This document shows, in pieces, positions 35,701 to 50,700 of a stretch of DNA of 64,000 nucleotides (the first letter of the stretch is position 1; every line of letters starts with the position of its first letter). Under the pieces are notes generated by a model. That model made no database searches. It was not told the DNA's origin and saw only the letters and a list, made by a program, of their open reading frames with translations. Both the position numbers and the translations under genes were made by a program. The stretch is taken from the NCBI GenBank assembly GCA_002682825.1, contig NOKP01000019.1, positions 620,001 to 684,000 on the forward strand, in the 5' to 3' direction. Source of the DNA: Neonectria sp. B-13 (lineage: Eukaryota > Ascomycota > Sordariomycetes > Hypocreales > Nectriaceae).

Positions 35701-38700
35701 CGGCAAGAAGTCGCTGGCCTGTTTCGTTTGCGCCGACGCCGACGGTTCCGTTCCCGACAGCAGCGACGAAAGCAGCATCTTGGACATGTACGATTCCTTC
35801 AGGGCTCTGGCCAAGGACCTGGAAGTCACCCTGTCCACCAAGATCCCCGCCTACATGATCCCATCCGTGTGGCTGCCCATCTCCAAGATGCCCCTTACTT
35901 CGTCCGGTAAGCTGAACCGCCGCGGCCTACGCCTCCAGGCACAGGCTGTGCCGGCATCGCGAATGGCCTCATACAAGCTCGCCACGACGAGTGGCAGAGC
36001 CCCGTCGAGCGGCATTGAGAAGAAGCTCGCTGATATGTGGGCCCATGTGCTGAACATTGACGCGGCATCCATCGGAGTCGATGATCATTTCTTCAAGCTC
36101 GGAGGAGACTCGATCGGTGCGATGCGCCTAGTCACGCTTGCACGACAGTCTGACATGCACTTGACCGTGGCCAGCATCTTCCAAAAGCCATCTCTGCTGG
36201 ATATGGCTCACGCAGCACTCCCAATGTCCAAGACTGCCGTCACGGTCGTCCAGCCTTTCTCGTTGTTATCCAACGCACCTTCGCTGGACGTGTTCAAGCG
36301 GGAGGTTGCAGCCTTTGCTCGCATCAACGCTCAGGCGATTCAGGATATCTACCCTTGCACCGCCATCCAGGAGGGTCTCATGGCGCTCTCAAACAAGGAG
36401 CCTGGCGCTTATGTTGCCCAGCTTGTGTACCGCCTACCGGATGACATAGATATCCTCAGGTTCAAGAAGGCGTGGCATCTCGTTGTCAAGGCCGAGCCCA
36501 CGCTGCGAACGAGAATCGTCCACACTGAAGATGTCGGGTTCGTGCAGGTGGTGGTCGCCGACGATGCCCCCGAATGGTCTTCCGTCGCCAGCCTCTCGGA
36601 CCTGGAAGAGTCTCGACGTCAACTTCCACTCCATAATGGTGGGAGATTGACCAACCACACGGTCGTTGGCGATGGTTCCACCGGAGTCCTTTTTGTCTGG
36701 ACCATACACCACGCGCTCTATGATGGCTGGTGTTTACCTGTCATCCTGGACAAGGTCAAGCAATGCTACCAGGAAGACATAGGCCCTTCACAGCTGAGCG
36801 GCCCCTCGTACGCCAACTTCATCAGATATCTTACCGGACTCGACTCGGAGCAGGCGGACGAGTTCTGGCAGTCCCGCCTGTCCAACATGTCAGCTCAGCA
36901 CTTCCCACGGCTGCCCAACCCTGATTATCAGGCGAGTGCGAGCAGTCTGATGATCCACAAAGCAGAGCTGAACCGCCCGTCCGGATCAGAAATCACCGCG
37001 GCCACGAGGATCCGCGCAGCTTGGGCACTTACTGTCGCGGCCTACTCGGCGGCAAACGACGTTGTCTTCTGGGAAACTGTCACGGGGCGCGATGCTCCCG
37101 TCCCCGGAATCGAAGAGATGGTGGGCGCAACTCTGGCGACTGTGCCAACGCGGATGGTGCTTGAGCCGTCGCAAACGGTCGCTGAGTTCCTCGGAACCGT
37201 TCAAGCTGAATCAGCGGAGGCGAGGGCGCATCAATATGTCGGCATCCATCGCATCAAGCGCCTCAACAGCGACACGGCCATGGCATGCGGCGCCCAAAAT
37301 CTCATCGCCATCAACAACGGGTCACGAGAGTCCGCTGATTCCTTTTGGGACGAGCAGACGAACGAGATGGCGGGTACCAACTTCTACTCCTACCCTCTCA
37401 TGCTGTCGTGCCACATTGGAGATGCAGAGCTCGAAACAGTCGTCCACTTCGACCAGGGCGTCATTTCGGAACCGCAGATGCAGCGCGTCATGGATCAGTT
37501 TGCCTTTATGCTAGATTCCGTGAGCTCTTCTGAGCTGAGCGATGAGAAACTCGGCGACCTAGCCATGCTAAGCCTCCGAGATCGCGAGACGCTGCAGGAT
37601 ATGAACGGTGCAATTCCGTCTCCCGTTAACCGACTAGTACACGATGTGATCAAGGCCCGAGGTGCTGCCCAAGCGCAAGACAAGCTGGCCGTCTGCGCGT
37701 GGGACAACAACCTTACGTACGCCGAGCTTGACCATCTTTCTACCCAGCTTGCGTGTATTCTGGTCGACAACGGCATCGGTGGCAATTCCATTGTTCCCTT
37801 CTGCATGGAAAAGTCGTCTCTCGTCGTCGTCTCAATCCTGGCCATCCTGAAGTCGGGTGCTGCTTTTGTGCCGTTGGACCCTGCGCATCCCGACGCCCGA
37901 ATCAACGGCATCCTCGCCGATGTCGAGGCTACTGTTGTTCTCTGCTCTCCTCAATACGCGGAGCGCGTGGAAAGCCTCGGACCGAAGGCGATCCCTGTTT
38001 CACGGGCCTTTATCAATGGCATCTCACCCCGCGAGCAGCCGGCTCCCTCGTTGTCTATCAGCAGCCCGGCCTACGTCATCTTCACCTCCGGCACAACAGG
38101 GAAGCCCAAGGGAACTATCGTCGATCACTCGGCTTTCTGCACTGGTGCAACTGCTCACGGCTCCGCCATGGGGATGACGGAGTCGTCGCGAGTTTTGCAA
38201 TTCGCCTCTCACACTTTTGACGCCAGTATCATGGAGATCTTAACCACGCTTATCCATGGCGGAACGGTGTGTGTGCCAAGCGACGAGGAGCGTATCAACG
38301 ATGTTGCGGGAGCTATCAATCGCATGGATGTCAACTGGACTTTGTTGACGCCCTCCGTCGCTCAGCTGATCCAGCCATCCCTCGTCCCCGGGCTCAAGAC
38401 ACTGGTTCTTGGAGGCGAGGCCATGTCCTCTGCTCACATCTCTTCCTGGGGATCGTCTGTCCAGTTGATGAACGCGTACGGTCCTAGTGAAACAGCTGTC
38501 GTTGCTGCGGTCAACACGGCCGTCACGTTTGCATCTGGCCCTTCGAATATCGGCCGGGCAGTGGGAGGTCTTTGCTGGGTCACCGACGCGACCAACCACG
38601 ACAGACTGGTGCCCATCGGCGCCGTCGGTGAGCTCGTGGTAGAGGGTCCAATCCTTGCTCAGGGCTATCTCAAGAACCCCCAGAAGACTGCGGAATCCTT

Positions 38701-41700
38701 CATCACCAACCCAAGGTGGTGCAGTCAGTTCTCCGACGCAGCTGCAAACACCGAGCGCAGAATGTACAAGACCGGAGATCTGGTCAAGCTCGCCGAGGAC
38801 GGAACTATCGTCTTCCAAGGCCGCAAGGATAACCAAGTCAAGGTCAACGGCCAAAGACTCGAGTTGTCCGAGGTCGAGCACCATCTCGGCGCAGATCCTG
38901 CCGTCCAATATGGTCTGGCAGCTATTCCATCGTCTGGCCCTTGCAAGAAGCGTCTTGTCGCCGTCTTATCTCTACAGTCACTTGCCGGGATCAAACGAGA
39001 GACGACGAATGGGGAAATGCAGCTCGTCGGAAAGCATGCTTCCTCCTCTCACTTGACAGGTATTCGTGAGAGAATGGCAGGGTACCTGGCCGCTTACATG
39101 ATCCCATCTACGTGGATCGTCGTGGACCACATCCGCCTCCTCCCATCCGGCAAGCTTGACCGCCGGAATGTCGTGAATTGGGTCGAGGAGATGACTGCTG
39201 AGCATCACCAATTAGTTCTTGACGCGCAGGAGCAAGCATCTGCTCTGGACAGAGAAGCATCGGAGGTGGAAGTCAAGCTCAGAGCTGCGTGGGCCAAGGT
39301 CCTCAACCTCAAAGTGGACAAGGTCCCGTTCAAGCAGTCATTCCTCCATCTGGGAGGCGATTCCATTTCCGCGATGCAGTTGATGGCTGTTTGTCGGTCT
39401 TCGAACATGGCTGTCACGGTTGGTCAAATTATGCAGAGCAAGTCCATCGTCGAGCTTGCGTCTCATGCTACTGCTGTCGAAGAGGTCGTATATGATCAGG
39501 AGCAGGAAAATACGCCTTTTGATTTGTCGCCTATTCAGAAGGTTTACTTTGAGTGCATGGGCGCTGAATCTACTCATTTCAACCAGAGCATGCTTTTGGG
39601 AACCACGCGGACAATCACCCCTCAAGAGCTATCAACAGCTTTGGAAACCATCATCGAGACACACAGCATGCTCCGTGCCCGCTTCTCAGAGGAGAATGGT
39701 AGCTGGTCTCAGCGCATAACCAACAACATCGCTGGCTCATACGCCCTCCGATCACATACGAGTGTCGATCAAAGTCGCCTCTCCGCCTTGATCGAAGAGA
39801 GCCAGAAGAGCCTCAACATTGTCCAAGGACCTCTCTGCGCCGCAGATATCTTCGAGATGGAGGGAAACGGCACTCAAATCGTTGCGTTCGTCGCTCACCA
39901 CCTTGTCATTGATGTCGTTTCTTGGAACATTATCCTGCAGGATCTTGAGGGACTCTTGTCCTCAGCTGCCTACAGCCCTGCCAAGCCACTTTCCTTCCAG
40001 ACCTGGAACTCTATGCAACATGAGCAAGCTCAGAAAGCAACATTGGAACAGGTATTTCACGATGTTCAGATACCTCAACACGATCTCTCGTACTGGGGAA
40101 TGCAAGGCGTGCCGAACCTCCACGGTGACTCCATCACCGAGACCTTCGAGATGGCCACCAATGACTCTCTTTTGCTCCTGGGTCCTTGCCACGACGCCTT
40201 CCAGACCGATGTTGTGGACGTCTTATTAGCCTCGCTGTTGGCGTCTTTCCACAAAACCTTTTCGGACCGCCCTAGCGTCCCGTCCATCTTCAACGAGGGC
40301 CACGGCAGAGAGCCTTGGGATGACAAGCTAGACCTATCGCGCACGGTCGGATGGTTTACCACTCTTTGCCCAGTCTACCTGCCCGAGTCCTTACCCGCAG
40401 AGGCAGATATTCTCGACATCGTGCGCTGGGTAAAGGACTTTAGGCGCAAGGTTCCCGGCAAGGGCCGTCCTTACTTTGCTCACAGCCTGCTATCCCAAGA
40501 AGGCCAGACGCATACCCAGGAATGGCCTGTGGAAATCGCCTTCAACTTCCTCGGGCAGACACAACAAGCTGAGTCCGGCGAGTCGGTATTCAAGTCGCTC
40601 GGTGGGAGTATGTTGGACTCGGTGAATTCGGAAACCGACATTGGGGCCACAGTTCCCCGCCTCGCACTCTTCGAGATCTCAGCCTCGTTCACGGGCAACA
40701 GCTTGAGCTTCAGCTTCTCTTTCAATCGCCACATGGATCGTCAACGTTCTATTCGAAACTGGATCGAGGCTTGCAGCACGTCCATTAGCCAGGCTGTGCA
40801 AAGGCTCTCTCAAGCCAAGCCTGAGCCAACGACTGCCGACCTGTCTTTGCTCCCCTTGACCTTCAGGGGCTTGTCCCAGATTGAAGAGAAGCTGTCTGAA
40901 GTGGGAATTGCCTCCCTGAACGACCTTGAAGCTGCATACCCGTGCTCTCCGGTCCAGCAGGGCATCCTCTTCACACAGATCAGAAATCCCGAATACTACG
41001 CGTACTCAATCACGTTTACGGTCAACTGCGCGCAGCCCGGCGATGCTGTGGACATGCAGCGCCTAGGAGACGCATGGCAAAACGTCGTGCGACACCATTC
41101 TAGTCTTCGAACTGTGTTCTTGGACAGTTTGCTACATGAAGGCGCAATGGACCAAGTGGTTCTAAAGAAGCACGTTGCCAACATCGCCATCCTCGAATGC
41201 ACCGACGACGAGCTAGCTCAGAGACTTGGTACGCATTCATCCTTGGGTCTGCCCGCCAACCAACCACCCCACCGTCTGAGCATCTTCAAGACGCCAGAGG
41301 GAACGGTGATCTGCGTGCTAGAGATGAGCCACGCCATCGCCGATGGAACCTCCATGCCAATTCTGTTCCGTGACCTCGCCTTGGCGTACGAGGGCACCTT
41401 GGCTGCGTCGAGTCTATCTGTCTACAGGGACTACGTCGCTCACTTGCAGGAAAGCCGAAGCTCCAAAACCGTGAACTACTGGAAGAACTACCTAACCGGA
41501 ACCGAGACTTGCTGCCTCCCCACGCTGACCGACGGAGCCGCAGAGCCCAAGGTTCTGCGAGCGTTGGACCAGGAAATCTCTCGAGCTCGCGACCTCCAGG
41601 CGTTCTGCACTGAGCGAGGCGTCACACTCTCCAACGTCCTTCAGCTGGCCTGGGCCCTCGTTCTTCAAGCATACACGGGCCTTGACGACGTCTGTTTTGG

Positions 41701-44700
41701 CTATCTCGTCGCTGGGCGGGACATTCCGGTCCGCGACATTGACGAGGCAGTTGGCGTCTTCATCAACATGCTCGTTTGCCGAGTGCATATCAATCCTTCC
41801 ACCAGCCTCGGCGACGTTCTGGAGACTGTCCAGGCGGACCTCGTGGGAGCTATGCAGCACAAGCAGGTCTCGCTCGCTGACGTCCAGCACGAGATGGGCA
41901 CCTCGAACGCTCCTCTCTTCAACACTGCCTACTCCTTCCAGCGACGGTCCGTCTCCAAATCCATGGCTACGGGACCTATTTCGTTCGACGTTAGTGACGC
42001 GCAGGATCCCAGCGAATACGACATGACCGTCAACGTCGAGGTCTGGGACTCGAGTGCGGAGCTGCAGCTATGCTACTGGACAGACAAGATTTCCGACTCA
42101 CAGGCCAAGAACATCGCTTCCACGTTTGACCAGGTCGTGAGTTCAATCGTCGCCTATGACTCGGCGACCCCGATAGGAGAGCTCAACTTCCTCAGTGAGT
42201 ACTGCTCGCAACAGTTGGCATCTTGGAACGATGCCGAGCCCGAGTTCTTGGAGACGTGCGTGCATCACGTCTTTGAGCACAACGCTGAACAACGACCCGA
42301 CGAGACACCGGCCGTTCAAGCCTGGGATGCGAGCTTCACTTACCTCGAACTGGATGCTATGGCTTCGCGACTCGCCCAGCACTTGGTGTCCCTCGGGGTC
42401 AAGCCGGAGACGTATGTCCCTCTTTGTTTCGAAAAGTCGGCCTGGACAGTCGTCGCGATGATGGCAGTTCTCAAGGCCGGAGGCGCATTTGTGCCCCTTG
42501 ACCCTACTCACCCCCCTGAGCGCATCAACTTCCTCATTCGCAGCGTTGATTCTAAGCTCATTCTCTGCTCATCGTCCCTGACGCAGAAGTTTGGAAGTCT
42601 GGGCATTCAGACGTTCGCTGTTAGCCAAGAGTCTGTATCGCAACTACCTGACACGGCCGGCTCGCTTCAAGTCCAAGTTGCACCCAACAACCCGGCCTAC
42701 ATCATCTTCACCTCTGGCACCACCGGTCTGCCCAAGGGCACAATCATTGAGCACAGCGCCTTTACTACTGGAGGTACGGCCCATGCCAAGGCCATCAAAA
42801 TGACCTCTGCGTCTCGCGTGCTTCAGTTCGCGTCGCACACGTTCGATGCCAGCATCATGGAGATTCTGTCCACGCTGTTGGTGGGAGGCTGTATCTGCAT
42901 CCCCAGCGACCAGGAGCGTATGAACGATTTGGCTGCCGCCATCACCAAGCTTAATGTCAACTGGACCCTTCTCACACCATCTGTGGCGAATGTGCTCAAG
43001 CCCGGCATCGTTCCTACACTCAAGGTGCTCGTTACTGGTGGTGAAGCCATGTCGAAGGATCACATCACCAAGTGGGCCAACAACGCGGCTCTTGTCAATG
43101 CCTATGGACCGAGCGAGACATCTGTCATCGCCGCAACCAGCACCAAAGTCGATGATGACGGCACCGTTCTAAACAGAGAACCTGCCACTATCGGACACGC
43201 CGTCGGTAGTCGTTGCTGGATCGTCGACCCGCGTAACCATAACCGCCTCATGCCAATCGGCAGCATCGGCGAACTTGTCGTCGAAGGCCCCATTGTCGCG
43301 AGAGGGTACCTGGGCAACGAGGCCAAGACTCGAGATGCCTTCATCAAGCATCCGGCTTGGCGCACAAGCATGCAGCTCGCTGGCGACCGCATAGACCGCA
43401 TGTACAAGACTGGTGATCTGGTCGCCTACAACTCCGACGGCTCCTTCAACTACATGGCACGCAAGGACACTCAGATCAAGCTCAACGGACAGCGTATTGA
43501 GCTCGGCGAGATTGAACACCACGTCAAATCCAACCTACCGGCAGACGTTCAATCAGTCGTAGACTTGGTAATTCCCCAGACTAAGACCTCTACCAAGGCA
43601 TTGGCTGTGTTCTTTACCAGCGAAGAGAAGGTCGAGGATGCGGAGCTTGGAGAGATCAACGACATTCTCCTGCCCATGTCAAGCGCTTCCTCCAAACTTG
43701 GTCAATCGCTCAAGACGGCCCTCAGAGGAGCCTTACCGTCGTACATGGTGCCGACTATCTATATCCCAGTGGTGAAGATGCCATGGACTTTGGCCGGCAA
43801 GCTGGATCGCCAGAGGCTAAAGGCCATCGTTCAGTCTATACCGCCTCAACAGATGGCCGCCTACAAGCTCGCCGGAGCCAGCCAGAAGCGAGTCCCTACA
43901 ACGTCCATGCAGCGCAAACTGCAGAAGGTCTGGGGCAAGGTCTTGAATCTTGGTTCCGATGCAATCAGCAGGGACGACAGCTTCTTTAGGCTCGGCGGCG
44001 ATTCCGTCGGCGCCATGAAGCTTGTCGCTGCCGCCAGGATGGAGGACGTCGTCCTCACCGTCATGAACGTGTTTAAGCATCCCAAGCTGTCGGACATGGC
44101 AACGTCATGCGGGCTGTCGAACGACGCTCGCGTCACTGTCGTGAAAAGTCTGTCCCTGCTGCGAGACGTCGCGTCTCCCTCTCTGCTGCTTGATGAGCTT
44201 GCAGAACGTTGTGGCATCCGGAGCAGCCAAATCCAGGATGTCTACCCGTGCAGCTCTCTTCAAGAGGGTCTTGTGACGTCGTCCATGCAGCAGCCAGGTG
44301 CATATGTTGCTAAGAATGTCTTTGAACTCCCTGGCAGTGTCGACCTCGACCGCTTCAAGCTCGCATGGCAAAAGACTGTTGACCAAGTGGACATTTTGAG
44401 ATCGCGCATCGTCAACGCCCAATCCCTCAAGTCCTATCAAGTTGTCCTCCAGCCTCAAGAAATCGAGTGGGACGACCACAGCAGCTTGAAATCCGCCAAC
44501 GACAATACCAAGCCAGTCCCTAAACAAAATGGCGGCGCCCTAGCCCGATACACAATCGTCAACTCGGCTGATGCTGGCTCCCGTTACTTTGTGTGGACCG
44601 TCCACCACGCGCTGTACGATGCTTGGAGTATGCCTTCGGTGCTGAAGTTGGTTTCACAATTCTACTATGGAGACGGCGTCGATTCACTTACTCCGATTGT

Positions 44701-47700
44701 TCCGTTTGCCAACTTCATCAAGTACCTGGAAGACGTCGATGTACAAGCGTCCGATGAGTTCTGGAAGGCCAGGCTCCAAGGCGCTTCTGTACCGCATTTC
44801 CCACCCGTCACCTCCACATCAGATGCTGAATCTTCCGGTGCATCGTTGAAGCACACTATTCAGTACAGTCGAGGTAGCCTCGACATGGACATTACTATCC
44901 CGACAGTCGTCCGCGCAGCGTGGGCGCTTGTCATGGGGTCTCAAACCGGCTCTGATGACGTCGTCTTCGGTGAGACCCTGTCTGGGCGTGACATTGCTCT
45001 TGACAATGTTGGCGACATTCTTGGACCTACCTTGACCACTGTACCGTCAAGGATTCGGATTGACTGGGACGCTACTGTTAGCCACTTCTTGAAGACTCTC
45101 CACGAGCAAGCGGCTGAGGTGATTCCCTATCAGCATGCCGGTCTTCAAAATATCAAGCGTCTCGGGGACGCCATGGCAGTTGCGTGCGACTTCAAGAACC
45201 TGCTGGTCATCCAGTCTGCTGAAGAAACAACGAGTCAGCAGGAGTTCTTACAGCCACTAGAAGACGAACTCGAGCAGCAGAGCTTCTTCACATACCCGCT
45301 GGTCGTTGAGTGCGCGATTGAGGCTCATAACATCGTCCTGACAATGCATCATGACGAGGCGGTCATGACAAGCTGGCAAGTGAAGCGCGTCGCCCATCAA
45401 TTCGATGCCCTGGTGGAACAGCTCATCAGCATGTCGCGAGAGCCCACCCGCAAGGTCGCAGAGCTTCAACTTTGCAGCCAAGAAGATGTACGAATCATCA
45501 AGGAGTGGAATCACTTTACTTTCAAGTACGTTGAGGAGAGCATTCCCAGCCTGTTCTGGCAGTCGGCCTCGACGCAACCACATGCCACTGCCATTCGTGC
45601 TTGGGATGGCCAACTCAGCTACGATGCCGTCCGACAACACGCCATCCGCCTCGCCAAGTTCCTCGTACAGAAGGGCGTGCGAGCTGAGACGTTGGTCCCG
45701 TGCTGCATGGACAAGTCCCTGTGGACGTCGGTCTCTATGCTGGCGGTGACGCTCGCTGGCGGTGCCCTCGTTCCCTTGGACCCGGCGCATCCTCCCGCTC
45801 GCCACGCAGAAATCGTCCGCGACTGCAAATCCCGTCTTGCCCTTTGCTCACCACAGTATCAAGACCGCTTCAACGGCCTTGTCGAATCCGTGGTGTTAGT
45901 CAATAGTGACTTGTTCACTGCCACTCTGCCCCGTGAGGATGTCGCATCGCAAGATCTGCCAAGCGTTGCAAGCCGAGATGCCGCATTCGTCATTTACACC
46001 TCTGGCAGTACCGGAAAGCCAAAGGGTGTTGTGATTGACCATGGCTCGTTCTGCGCGAGCTCCAAGGCATTCATGAAACGCATGAATCTCACCCGGACTT
46101 CGAGCGTGTTCCACTTCACATCGTATGCATTTGATATAGCGATGGGAGAGACTTTTGGTACCTGGATTAACGGCGCCTGCCTCTGCGTCCCCAGCGAGGA
46201 GATGAGGACGGGCGATTTGCCGGGTGCCATGAACACACTCGGAGCCACTTGGGCCTTCTTGACGCCTTCGGTTGCCAACATCCAGGACGCCTCCTCATTC
46301 AAAACCCTGCAGACACTGGTCTGCGGAGGTGAGGCTCTGACCCCCGAGACCATTGGCACTTGGGCGGACAAGGTCGAGCTGATTAACGGCTACGGGCCTG
46401 CCGAATGTACCATCTTCGCCGTCGCCAACGCCGACGTGTCTGTTGGCAAGCTTCACACAAACATCGGTCGTGCCATGGATGGCGGCCACACGTGGGTCGT
46501 CGACGCCAGAGATCATAACCGCCTCGTCCCCCTTGGCTGTGTCGGTGAATTGCTCATCAGCGGCCCCATTCTGGCGCGCGGCTATCTGAACGATGGTGAA
46601 AAGACGGCAGAGTCGTTCATCGAAAACCCTGCGTGGATGCACTTGTTCGCCAGCGAGAAACACCAACAGCCCATGCGGTTGTACAAGACTGGCGACCTGG
46701 TCAAATACTGCCCCGATGGAACCCTGACTTATATGGGCCGCAAGGATCACCAGGTCAAACTTCACGGTCAGCGCATGGAGCTCGGCGAGATTGAGGCTCG
46801 TCTTGAGTCTGACCAGCGCATTTGCCACGCCCTCGTCAACCTGCCCGCGTCTGGAATCTGCAAGGGTCGTCTGGTAGCCATAGTTTCCCTCGCCAACCTC
46901 ATGTCTGACGAATCATGCATTGCGTCGTCAAGCCTTGTTCCTGTGTCTACTTCCATCATGGAAGCTGCTAGGGCACAGATCTCCGCTATCCAAGGTCATC
47001 TCTCTGAGAACCTTCCACCTTACATGGTGCCATCGGTTTGGCTCGTGGTTGAAGCCATTCCTCTCTTGCTGTCTGGCAAGCTCGATAGGGCCAGCGCTCA
47101 GACATGGCTCGCCAACATGGACGCGGACACGTACAAAATTGCGGTCGGTTCAGAAGGCAGCGAAGACATTGTCGAGCCCAACACTTCGGTTGGACGGCAA
47201 CTCAGGCGTATCTGGTCGTCAGTCCTCAACATTGCCGAGGATGAGACGCCCATCAACCGCTCGTTCATCAGCCTCGGCGGCGACTCCATCACGGCGATTC
47301 AAACCATGACTCGCTGCCGCGACCAATCCATCAGATTGTCTATGCAGGAGATCATGAGGGGCAAGTCTATCACCGAACTGGCTACGCTCATCGAGACGGA
47401 AGGCCGCCAATCGCAAAATGACGTCCCTGAATATGAGGAACAAGTCAACCGGGCCTTTGAGTTGTCGCCAATCCAGCAGCTCTTCTTCAACAACAGCTTC
47501 AACAAGGACCACGGAGACCGCTTCAATCAAAGTCAGCTGTTGTCGGTCAAGAGCCCCGTCGACGTATCCAGGTTTGAGCATGCTGTCCACGCACTCGTGC
47601 AGAGGCATTCCATGCTTCGATCGCGCTTCAACAGATCCCCCGATGGACAGTGGACTCAGCAGATTGCGTCAGACGTTGAAGCTTCGTACAGCTTCCGCTT

Positions 47701-50700
47701 CCATAAGCTCGCTGCGAGATCTGACATGATTTCGTTCATCGCCGCCAGCCAAAAGAGTATCGACATTTCCGGACCCGTGTTCGTCGTTGACCTCTTCGAA
47801 CAGCCTGATGGGTCCCAAGTAGTGTCCCTCATTGCTCACCATCTGGTTGTTGACATTGTCTCCTGGATCAACATCATCCAGGACCTTGAGGCCTTCCTTA
47901 CTACTGCCTCTCCAAAGTCTTCCAAGCCCTTCTCATTCCAAGCATGGAATGCAGCTCAGACTGAGCATGCCAAATCTCTCGAGAAGCATGGTGAGGGTTT
48001 GCTATCTTTCCCTGTGCAACCTGCCGATTTGTATTTCTGGGGCATGTCAAACACCACCAACGCCTATGGAGATGTTACCCGCAAATCCTTTGTCGTGTCA
48101 GATGCTGACATCGTCTCTCTGGTGCTGGGTGACTCGCACACGGCACTCAAGACTGAGCCGCTGGATCTATTCGTCTCCGCTTTACTCCAGTCGTTCGGAC
48201 ATACCTTTGGAGAGCGAGAACTTCCAACCCTGTTCAACGAAGGCCACGGCCGTGAGCCTTGGGATCATACCATCGACCTTTCCCAAACTGTCGGGTGGTT
48301 CACGTCACTTTGCCCCGTTCATCTATCTCTGGACAACCTCAACCTCGACGATACCATCGACTCTGTCCGCAGGGTCAAAGACGTGCGCCGCAGCGTGCCA
48401 AGCAACGGTCGTCCGTACTTTGCCCATCGTTACCTGACAGAGTCGGGGAAGCGAGACCTTGGCAACCATGAACCCATGGAGGTTTTGCTGAATTACCTCG
48501 GCCGTACTCAGCAGACGAGCCAGAGCGATTCTCTATTGGGATCGGTTGATTTCCCCATGACTGAGGAAGAAATGAACATGATTTCCGACGTCGCGCCCGA
48601 GACTCGTCGTCTAGCTTTGTTTGAGATTTCCATCTCGATTCTCGACGAAGGCATTAGCTTCACGTTCATGTACAACAAGCACATGCTCCACCAAAACCGC
48701 ATCGACAAATGGGTGTCGAACTGTGAGGAAGTGCTCATCGACGCTGCAAGAAAGCTGAGCGAGGCTCCCTATACTCCGACTCTCAGCGACTTCCCTCTCA
48801 TGCCCTTCGGTTACACTGGGCTTCACGAGCTTGTCACCAAGTCTCTCCCTGCCGTTCACGTTCGCTTCGATGAGGTAGAGGACATGTATCCCTGCTCCCC
48901 TATGCAGACAGGTATGCTGCTCAGTCAGCTGCTCGACCCATCGCAGTATCTATTCCACACTGTCCTCGAAGTAACTCCCAGCGGCTTTACTGTTGACGCG
49001 CAGAAGCTATCCCAAGCTTGTGCTCAAGTCATTGATCGTCACCCTGCGCTGCGAACCGTCTTCGTCGACAGCGTCTACCGTGGCGGCACATTCGACCAGG
49101 TCGTGTTGAAGCCTCGCGACACGCGAATCAGCGTCATCAAGTGCCGAGAAATCGAGGTCATGGCAAAGTTGAACGCCAAATCCCTGGAGAAGACCAACAA
49201 GGGGTCTGGCCCAATGCTTCCCTACCAAATCACCATCTGCCAGACACCCCAAGGCAAAGTGTTCATGAAGCTTGAAATGAACCACGCTGTCACAGACGGT
49301 GCTTCGATATCGGTCATCATGCGCGATATAACGAATGCGTACACCAACAGCCTGCCCTCGACCGAGGCACCGTCCTACAAGGAGTACATCAAGTACATTT
49401 CCAACCAGTCCGTCGATTCAAGCCTCAACTTCTGGACCAGTTATCTCTCCGGGGCACAGTCCACCAGCTTCCCAACAATCAATCCCGACTCCACGGGTGG
49501 CCGCAGCCTGGGTTCTGTCGCGGTGGACTTTGGTCGATTTGCCCATCTGCATTCCCTAAGCTCAGAAAGCGGAGTGACGTTTTCAAACATCATACTCGCT
49601 GCATGGGCTCTGATGCTCCGAAGCTACACCAAGTCCGAGGATGTCTGCTTTGGATACCTCGCCTCTGGACGTGATGCCCGTATTGATGGCATTGACGAGA
49701 TTGTTGGTCCCTTTATCAACATGCTCGTATTCCGCTTCCAGTTCGCGCCCGGCATGCTTCTCAAGAGGCTCTTCCTCGACGCTCAAGAAGACTACCTCGC
49801 CAATCTGCCGCATCAGCACTTTTCTCTAGCTCGCGTCAGCCATGTCCTGGGACGAAAGAAGAGGGGCTTCTTCAACACCGCCGTATCCATCCAAAACGCC
49901 GGCTCGCCGAGTGGCTCTGATCCCAAAGCACTCACCTACGAGTCGGTCGAGGCTTTTGATCCAAGCGAGTATGCCGTTACACTAAATGTCAACACCACTC
50001 GCGGTGATGAAGGCATCGTCTTCCGCTATTGGACTGATGTTCTGTCTGATTCCCAGGCTGAAGATCTCGCTCTTACAATGTCCGACTTGCTCGGGGACTT
50101 TATTGATCACAGCGAGGAAGCCTTGTCCCATCTGCGCCTCTTCCAAGGCTCGCAGCTACTTACCAATGGGTACACGCATACGCATGAGGTTGATTACTGG
50201 ACATCTCAACACGATGATGTGAATTGCAAGGCCATAATCAACAGCTCGGCAAGCAGCAAATCTTCGACGGATTTGGGTGCCCTCCTCTTTTCGCCGCCCA
50301 ACAGATCCAGCCCCTTTCCTCGTGGCAGGGATCAGCTACACCACAAGCTATCGGCACTATGGAGAGAGACTCTCGATCTCGGAGATGTTACAGTTTCTTA
50401 TGAGGACAGCTTTTTCGAACTTGGCGGTGATTCCATTGTCGCCATGTCCATGGTTGGCAATGCTAGGGAGATGGAAATACCGCTCACCGTGGCGGACATC
50501 TTCAAGAACCCCACCTTTGGGCCGATGCTGGAATGTCTCCTGGAACGATCAGACAAGGATTATGAGACGGCGTCAAGTGATGACAAGACGTACTTTTCCA
50601 GCTCCAAGAAGGAGGCAGCCAGCGTAGATGAAGAGGTATACGAGCCTTTCTCCATGCTTGGCCAAGCGGACGCTGAGCAATTCGTCCGAGACCATGTCTG

